Origin: an uncultured Collinsella sp. | GTDB lineage: Bacteria > Actinomycetota > Coriobacteriia > Coriobacteriales > Coriobacteriaceae | Length of the DNA: 10,688 nt | Direction of reading: 5' to 3' | Assembly: GCA_900549655.1 (NCBI GenBank) | Contig: UROZ01000062.1 | Coordinates: forward strand, 1-10,688 | Shown here: positions 6,723-10,688 of the stretch, piece by piece | Position numbering within the stretch: the stretch's first letter is position 1 | Layout of the letters: every line of letters begins with the position of its first letter | Made by a program: the position numbers and the translations under genes | Notes under the pieces: model-generated | Databases searched by the model: none | The model's input: the letters and a program-made list of their open reading frames with translations, nothing else | What the model was told of the DNA's origin: nothing

Positions 6723-8060
6723 TTAGGGAAGTTCGCGCTTGACAACCTCGACGATGTCGTCGACAACGCGCTGGGTCAGCTCGTGCGTCTCGGCCTCGGC
6801 CATCACGCGGACCAGCGGCTCGGTGCCGCTCGGGCGCACCAGAATGCGGCCGCGGCCGTCAAGCTCCTTCTCGGCAGCAGCGACGGCATCCCAGATAGGC
6901 TGGCAATCGTCCAGACCAGCCTTGTTATCGGAATGCACGTTGACGAGTACCTGCGGGTACTTCTTCATGATGCCGGCAAGATCGGTGAGGGTACGACCGG
7001 TGCGCTTGAGCACGGCCAACAGCTGCAGGGCCGTCACCAGGCCGTCACCGGTGGTGTTGTGCTCCAAGAAGATGATGTGGCCAGACTGTTCGCCGCCGAT
7101 GACGGCGCCGTCCGCGAGCATGCGCTCAAGAACATAACGGTCGCCCACAGCGGTCTGAACCATTTCGAAGCCCTGCTCCTTCATAGCGATGGAGAAGCCC
7201 AGATTGCACATGACGGTCGAGACGATCTCGGAGTTGGCGAGCTTGCCGCGAGCGGCGAGGTCAGAACCGCAGATAGCCAGGATGTAGTCACCGTCGATCT
7301 CATTGCCCTCGCTGTCCACGAACAGCACGCGGTCGGCGTCGCCGTCGTGGGCCAGACCGATATCGGCGTGGGTGCGCAGCACGAGCTCGCGCAGGGGCTC
7401 AAGGTGAGTGGAGCCGCACTCGACATTGATGTCGGTGCCGCAATAATCGGTGTTGATGGCATGGACCGTGGCACCCAGGCGCTGCAGCGCGGCGGGCGTA
7501 GTCTGGCAGGAAGCGCCGTGGCCACAGTCGACGGCAACAACCAGTCCGTCGAGCTTAAGGCCGTCGAGCGTGCTGATGGCATGATCGACATAGGCCTTGC
7601 GGGCGTCCTTCATCTTGATGATGTGACCCACACCGGCGCCGGTCGGCAGCGTGTCGGCAGCCATGGCCTCCTCGGACATGACCCAGGCGCTGATCTCTTC
7701 CTCGACAGCATCGGGAAGCTTCATGCCCTTGCGGCTAAAGAACTTGATGCCGTTGAACTCCGGCGGATTGTGCGAAGCGGAGATGACGATACCGCCGTCA
7801 AGCTCGTTTTGAACGGTGAGCAACGCCACGGCCGGCGTAGGGATAACGCCGCAGCAGTGCGGGCGGCCGCCCTCGGCCATAATGCCGGCGGTCAGAGCAC
7901 TCTCGAGCATGGTGCCCGAAAGACGCGTATCGCGGCCGATGCAGATATCCGGGCCAAGGAACTTGGTCGCCGCGCGGCCCAGGCGAAATGCGAGGTCGCA
8001 CGAGAGGTCGGCGTTGGCGACACCACGGACGCCATCGGTGCCGAAGATGTTCTGGGGCAT
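6723..8060 (-). CDS. glmM: Phosphoglucosamine mutase
   Basis: Interconverts glucosamine-6-phosphate and glucosamine-1-phosphate, the committed step towards UDP-GlcNAc, peptidoglycan and other envelope polymers. 445 residues, the same length as E. coli GlmM. It carries all four hallmark loops of the alpha-D-phosphohexomutase superfamily: the phosphoserine loop ISASHNP (Ser96), the Mg-binding DGDADR (239-244), the sugar-binding GGEQSGH (322-328) and the phosphate-binding RPSGTEP (409-415). The N-terminal FGTDGVRGVAN is also typical. The ATG is supported by AAGGAG with a 7-base spacing; an in-frame TTG 18 bases upstream would place the SD inside the gene. It follows rplM-rpsI as in many Actinobacteria, but a strong terminator lies between. 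It therefore depends on read-through or on a promoter I cannot see. Confidence 0.97.
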   Translation of the reverse strand: MPQNIFGTDGVRGVANADLSCDLAFRLGRAATKFLGPDICIGRDTRLSGTMLESALTAGIMAEGGRPHCCGVIPTPAVALLTVQNELDGGIVISASHNPPEFNGIKFFSRKGMKLPDAVEEEISAWVMSEEAMAADTLPTGAGVGHIIKMKDARKAYVDHAISTLDGLKLDGLVVAVDCGHGASCQTTPAALQRLGATVHAINTDYCGTDINVECGSTHLEPLRELVLRTHADIGLAHDGDADRVLFVDSEGNEIDGDYILAICGSDLAARGKLANSEIVSTVMCNLGFSIAMKEQGFEMVQTAVGDRYVLERMLADGAVIGGEQSGHIIFLEHNTTGDGLVTALQLLAVLKRTGRTLTDLAGIMKKYPQVLVNVHSDNKAGLDDCQPIWDAVAAAEKELDGRGRILVRPSGTEPLVRVMAEAETHELTQRVVDDIVEVVKRELP

Positions 8061-8078
8061 AGGATCGCTCCTTCCCAA

Positions 8079-8101
8079 GTGGGCAAAACGCAGTCGCCCA
8101 C
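8079..8101 (-). promoter_or_regulatory. Small hairpin before the glmM SD
   Basis: GTGGGC (8079-8084) and GCCCAC (8096-8101) form a 6-bp stem with an 11-base loop. It sits between the rpsI terminator and the glmM SD (about 8067-8072). It could be an alternative partner for the terminator or a translation-control stem, or it may have no function. Confidence 0.3.
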
Positions 8102-8108
8102 CCTAGTC

Positions 8109-8153
8109 GAAAAAGAAAAGCGGGACCCGCCGAGCAATCGGCAGGCCCCGCTT
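8109..8153 (-). terminator. Terminator between rpsI and glmM
   Basis: Reading the minus strand, AAGCGGG (8147-8153) pairs with CCCGCTT (8118-8124). The inner arms 8138-8145 and 8126-8133 also pair, with one G-U and a 4-base loop; a single mismatch (8146/8125) separates the two helices. The 3' side is followed by TTTTCTTTTT (8110-8119). It is one of the strongest intrinsic terminators in the window. Confidence 0.9.
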
Positions 8154-8183
8154 GTACATTGTATCTCGTAAGGAGATAAAACC

Positions 8184-8579
<396 letters not shown>

Positions 8580-8581
8580 CT

Positions 8582-9025
8582 TTAAGCCTCCAGCTCAATC
8601 TTCGTGGGGTTCTGGGCAGCATGCGGATGCTCGGCACCAGCGTAGACCTTAAGCTTGGTCATCTGGGCACGGCCGAGGGTGGTCTTGGGCAGCATACCGC
8701 GAACGGCGCGCTCGATGACCTTCTCCGGGTGCTTCTCCATAGCCTGGCGGAAGCTCTCAGCCTTGAGGCCGCCGTTGTAGCCGCTGTGGCGATAATAGGT
8801 CTTCGTGTCGGCCTTGTTACCGGTAAGCTGGACCTTATCGGCGTTGATGACGACAACGAAGTCGCCGCAGTCGCTGTTGGGCGTGAACTGGGGCTTGTTC
8901 TTACCGCGCAGGATCATTGCGATCTGGGTGGCAAGACGGCCCAGGACAGCACCATCGGCGTCGACGAGAACCCAGTTGCGCTGGACCTCGCCCTGCTTGG
9001 CGTAGTGAGTCGATTTCGAAATCAC
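8582..9025 (-). CDS. rplM: 50S ribosomal protein L13
   Basis: 147 residues, within the family range. L13 is an early-assembling 23S rRNA-binding protein of the large subunit. The signature region VRGMLPKTTLGRAQ ... LKVYAGAEHPHAAQ (about residues 108-138) is clear, as is the N-terminal VLVDADGAVLGRLAT. The start is a GTG supported by GGAGGAG five bases upstream. It is the first gene of a unit with rpsI and, past a terminator, glmM. A promoter and a short leader with a stem precede it, and ribosomal-protein autoregulation through that leader is possible. Confidence 0.97.
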   Translation of the reverse strand: MISKSTHYAKQGEVQRNWVLVDADGAVLGRLATQIAMILRGKNKPQFTPNSDCGDFVVVINADKVQLTGNKADTKTYYRHSGYNGGLKAESFRQAMEKHPEKVIERAVRGMLPKTTLGRAQMTKLKVYAGAEHPHAAQNPTKIELEA

Positions 9026-9053
9026 TTAGACTCCTCCATGTACAGTACGTGTT

Positions 9054-9085
9054 GTTACAGAGATTCACGGGGCTCTGCAAGTAAC
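9054..9085 (-). promoter_or_regulatory. Stem in the rplM leader
   Basis: In the predicted rplM leader RNA, GTTA pairs with TAAC and CAGAG pairs with CTCTG. This gives 9 base pairs interrupted by a 4-base bulge (CTTG) on the 5' side. It ends about 22 bases before the SD. L13 leader autoregulation is known in Firmicutes, but I cannot match this stem to that motif. Confidence 0.4.
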
Positions 9086-9091
9086 CCGTCC

Positions 9092-9119
9092 ATATTACCC
9101 CGCTCGCCGTACGAGTCAA
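9092..9119 (-). promoter_or_regulatory. sigma70-type promoter of rplM-rpsI
   Basis: On the minus strand TTGACT (9114-9119) and TAATAT (9092-9097) are 16 bases apart. The -35 matches 5 of 6 and the -10 matches 4 of 6 consensus positions. Transcription would start near 9085, giving a leader of about 60 nt. Confidence 0.75.
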
Positions 9120-9218
9120 CAGGTATTTTGTCTCCGACCAGAGTTTCTGCACATGTCATCCACGAGCCGCGATTTTCCAGCTCTTTAGCTGTTGCCATTT
9201 TTTGAGGGTTCGGCGTCG

Positions 9219-10097
9219 CTAGCGTTCAACGAACTCTTGGATTTCCGCGAGCAGGCGCTTTGCCTCCTGACGGCCCTGGATATACAGGTCCAAAAGCTTT
9301 GCCGAATCGTGCTCGACATGGCCGACCTCGACCGGCTTTTGCGGAGCGACGACCAACGCACGGCCCTCGCGCTCATACTTCCACAGGTGCATGCGCTGGA
9401 TGTTGTAACGGTCGTGGCGCGTCTCGATAGCCTCGAGCAGATAGGGGTAGTCGGCATAACGCGCACGCGCGGCCGGCAAAAACTCGTAGGGCTTTTTCTC
9501 ATACGAGCGGTCCTGCGTGACAATGACAACCGCGCGGTCGAAGCCCGCCTCCTCCAGCACGTGCTCGATGGGGATCGAATCGGCTACGCCGCCGTCGACG
9601 TATTTGTGCCCGTCAATCTCGACCGGCGGCGTCACCAGCGGCAGCGAGGTCGAGGCACGCACGGCGTCGAGGTCGAGCACTGCGCTTTTAACCGGGAGGT
9701 ACGTGGCGGTTCCAAAGAGCATGTCCGTCGCGACGGCGTACATCTCGATGGGGCTCGCGTCGAACGTCTCGTTGTCAAAGGGATCCAGGCGGTCCTGGAC
9801 ATCGTTGAAGATAAAGTCGTAACCCACGATGGAACCCGTGGACGCAAACGATGCGGCGCCCATGAAGCGATTGTCATTGCAGAAAGCCAGGTTGATGCGG
9901 TTGGCACGGCCGATCTGGTGCGACTTGTAGTTCACGCCGTTGAGGGCGCCGGCCGATACGCCATATACCGCCGGAATCTCGACGCCAGCCTCCATGAGGA
10001 CGTCGAGCACGCCTGCGGTAAATTGCCCGCGGAAGCTGCCGCCCTCCAAAACGAGCGCGACCTTGCCAGCGTTCTTTGCCTTATCTTCTGCAGTCAT
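9219..10097 (-). CDS. Patatin-like phospholipase family protein
   Basis: 292 residues, a serine acyl hydrolase with a Ser-Asp dyad that probably cleaves phospholipid or other lipid esters. The oxyanion-hole loop is LEGGSFRGQFTAGVLD (17-32). The nucleophile elbow is GVSAG with Ser48, and the second catalytic residue is Asp168 in VDGGVADSIP. The third position of the usual GGGxRG oxyanion motif is Ser (GGSFRG), a mild variation. It resembles the YjjU-like branch rather than toxin-like ExoU forms. No signal peptide or membrane segment is visible, so it is probably cytosolic. AGGAGG lies five bases before the ATG. No T-rich terminator is seen after it. Its upstream region holds an alternating inverted-repeat array and no clear promoter. 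Confidence 0.93.
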   Translation of the reverse strand: MTAEDKAKNAGKVALVLEGGSFRGQFTAGVLDVLMEAGVEIPAVYGVSAGALNGVNYKSHQIGRANRINLAFCNDNRFMGAASFASTGSIVGYDFIFNDVQDRLDPFDNETFDASPIEMYAVATDMLFGTATYLPVKSAVLDLDAVRASTSLPLVTPPVEIDGHKYVDGGVADSIPIEHVLEEAGFDRAVVIVTQDRSYEKKPYEFLPAARARYADYPYLLEAIETRHDRYNIQRMHLWKYEREGRALVVAPQKPVEVGHVEHDSAKLLDLYIQGRQEAKRLLAEIQEFVER

Positions 10098-10184
10098 GTT
10101 GACCTCCTGCGATTGCGTTTTGGCTTTCTTCTACCCAGTTTTGGGATGGCGAGCGCGCAGGTTTTTCGAGGCGGCAGGTGAAGC

Positions 10185-10507
10185 GGAAAGTGTGCCCCAG
10201 TTTGAGGCGAGATTCCGGGATGCGCTTTCCGCTTGGACCGCCGCTGGGAAAGCGCGTCCCGTTCTGAGCGCGGATTCCGGGATGAACTTTCCGCTAGCCA
10301 TTCATTTGGAAACTGCATCCCATTCCGAACGAGGATTCCGGGATGTACTTTCCGCTTGAGCTGCCATTGGGAAAGCATATCCCACTCTACGGCTCGATTC
10401 CGGGTCGCAGTTTCCGCTTGAGGCATCATCCGGAAACTACATCCCAGTCTGAGCGCGGATTCCGGGACGCGCTTTCCGCCTGGGCTGCCATCGGGAAAGC
10501 GCATCCC
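10185..10507. repeat. Array of eleven alternating 14-bp inverted arms
   Basis: Five tandem units start at 10211, 10273, 10334, 10396 and 10458 (periods 62, 61, 62, 62), preceded by a half unit. Each unit carries a left arm with consensus GGGATGYRSTTTCC and its inverse on the right. The arms lie at 10185, 10217, 10247, 10279, 10308, 10340, 10370, 10402, 10432, 10464 and 10494 (start bases). Centres are 29-30 bp apart within a unit and 32 bp between units, close to three helical turns. GGG and TTTCC are kept in nearly all arms while the middle varies. The flanking blocks GATTCC, CCGCTTG and TCTGAGCGCG are also conserved. It lies 88-410 bases upstream of the phospholipase gene. Confidence 0.9.
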
Positions 10508-10688
10508 ACCCTGCGTTGCTGCGGCATTTTCTTTACGTCCGCGCCCTGCACAGAGTTCGATTCTCCGCGGTGCGGGAGGGGATCCGTTGATGCGGCGCAT
10601 GGCCGGCTGAGATTCGATAAACATCGCATCCATATTGAGCTGATAGTTTGCGCGGAGAATCCGCGTGTTCGCTTCGCGAACCCGCACC
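10508..10688. other. Right edge without an assigned gene
   Basis: No gene can be assigned with confidence. An 11-bp inverted repeat, GATTCTCCGCG (10559-10569) and its complement (10651-10661), encloses 81 bases. A short hairpin pairs 10667-10672 with 10676-10681. The minus strand stays open to the window edge and could be the 3' part of a gene starting outside, but its sequence has no motif I recognise. A plus-strand frame is also open at the edge. Confidence 0.35.

Noticed and set aside
6783..8171. Long plus-strand open frame of 462 codons opposite glmM
   Set aside because: It lies antisense to a gene with all GlmM motifs. Its composition (Gly, Ala, Val, His, Asp-rich) is that of a shadow frame in GC-rich DNA.
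9181..9207. Terminator for the phospholipase gene (stem CAGCT/AGCTG near a T run)
   Set aside because: The stem is 5 bp, the T run is on the plus strand and separated from it, and no plus-strand gene ends there.
9192..10181. Plus-strand open frame of 329 codons opposite the phospholipase gene
   Set aside because: The minus strand carries the catalytic patatin motifs and a strong SD, so the plus frame is a shadow.
10185..10507. CRISPR array
   Set aside because: Units are conserved along almost their whole length, with no unique spacers, and arms alternate in orientation. No cas genes are present.

Overview
The window is high-GC bacterial chromosome. It most resembles an actinobacterium of the class Coriobacteriia, and Collinsella is my best guess. 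This rests on GCC/CTC/CGC-rich codon use, the gene order rplM-rpsI-glmM that is common in Actinobacteria, and overall protein similarity from memory. It is an inference, not a database match.

Left part (1-1707, plus strand). A long imperfect palindrome (1-104) is followed by a leader of about 190 bases that ends in an intrinsic terminator (240-271). That terminator sits directly before the ribosome binding site of a class I SAM-dependent methyltransferase (291-1178), an arrangement suggesting transcription attenuation. A YhbY-type ribosome-assembly RNA-binding protein (1337-1636) follows, with a clear terminator.

Middle part (1706-6651, minus strand). A 999-residue transcription regulator combines a MalT-like STAND ATPase, a helical repeat region, a SARP/OmpR-type winged helix and a BTAD domain. 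Upstream of it lie about 390 gene-free bases with several inverted repeats, then glucosamine-6-phosphate deaminase NagB with its own terminator, a 270-base gap with a strong hairpin, and a stand-alone PTS EIIA of the glucose family.

Right part (6723-10097, minus strand). The order of transcription is rplM, rpsI, glmM, with a good sigma70-type promoter before rplM and a strong terminator between rpsI and glmM. NagB, EIIA and GlmM lie close together and meet at amino-sugar metabolism. NagB drains GlcN-6-P towards glycolysis, while GlmM commits it to UDP-GlcNAc and cell wall synthesis. Further right is a patatin-like phospholipase.

Upstream of the phospholipase is the most unusual element of the window. 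Eleven 14-bp arms (10185-10507) lie in strictly alternating orientation, with centres 29-32 bp apart, forming five and a half 61-62-bp units. The far right edge (10508-10688) holds no gene I can assign with confidence.
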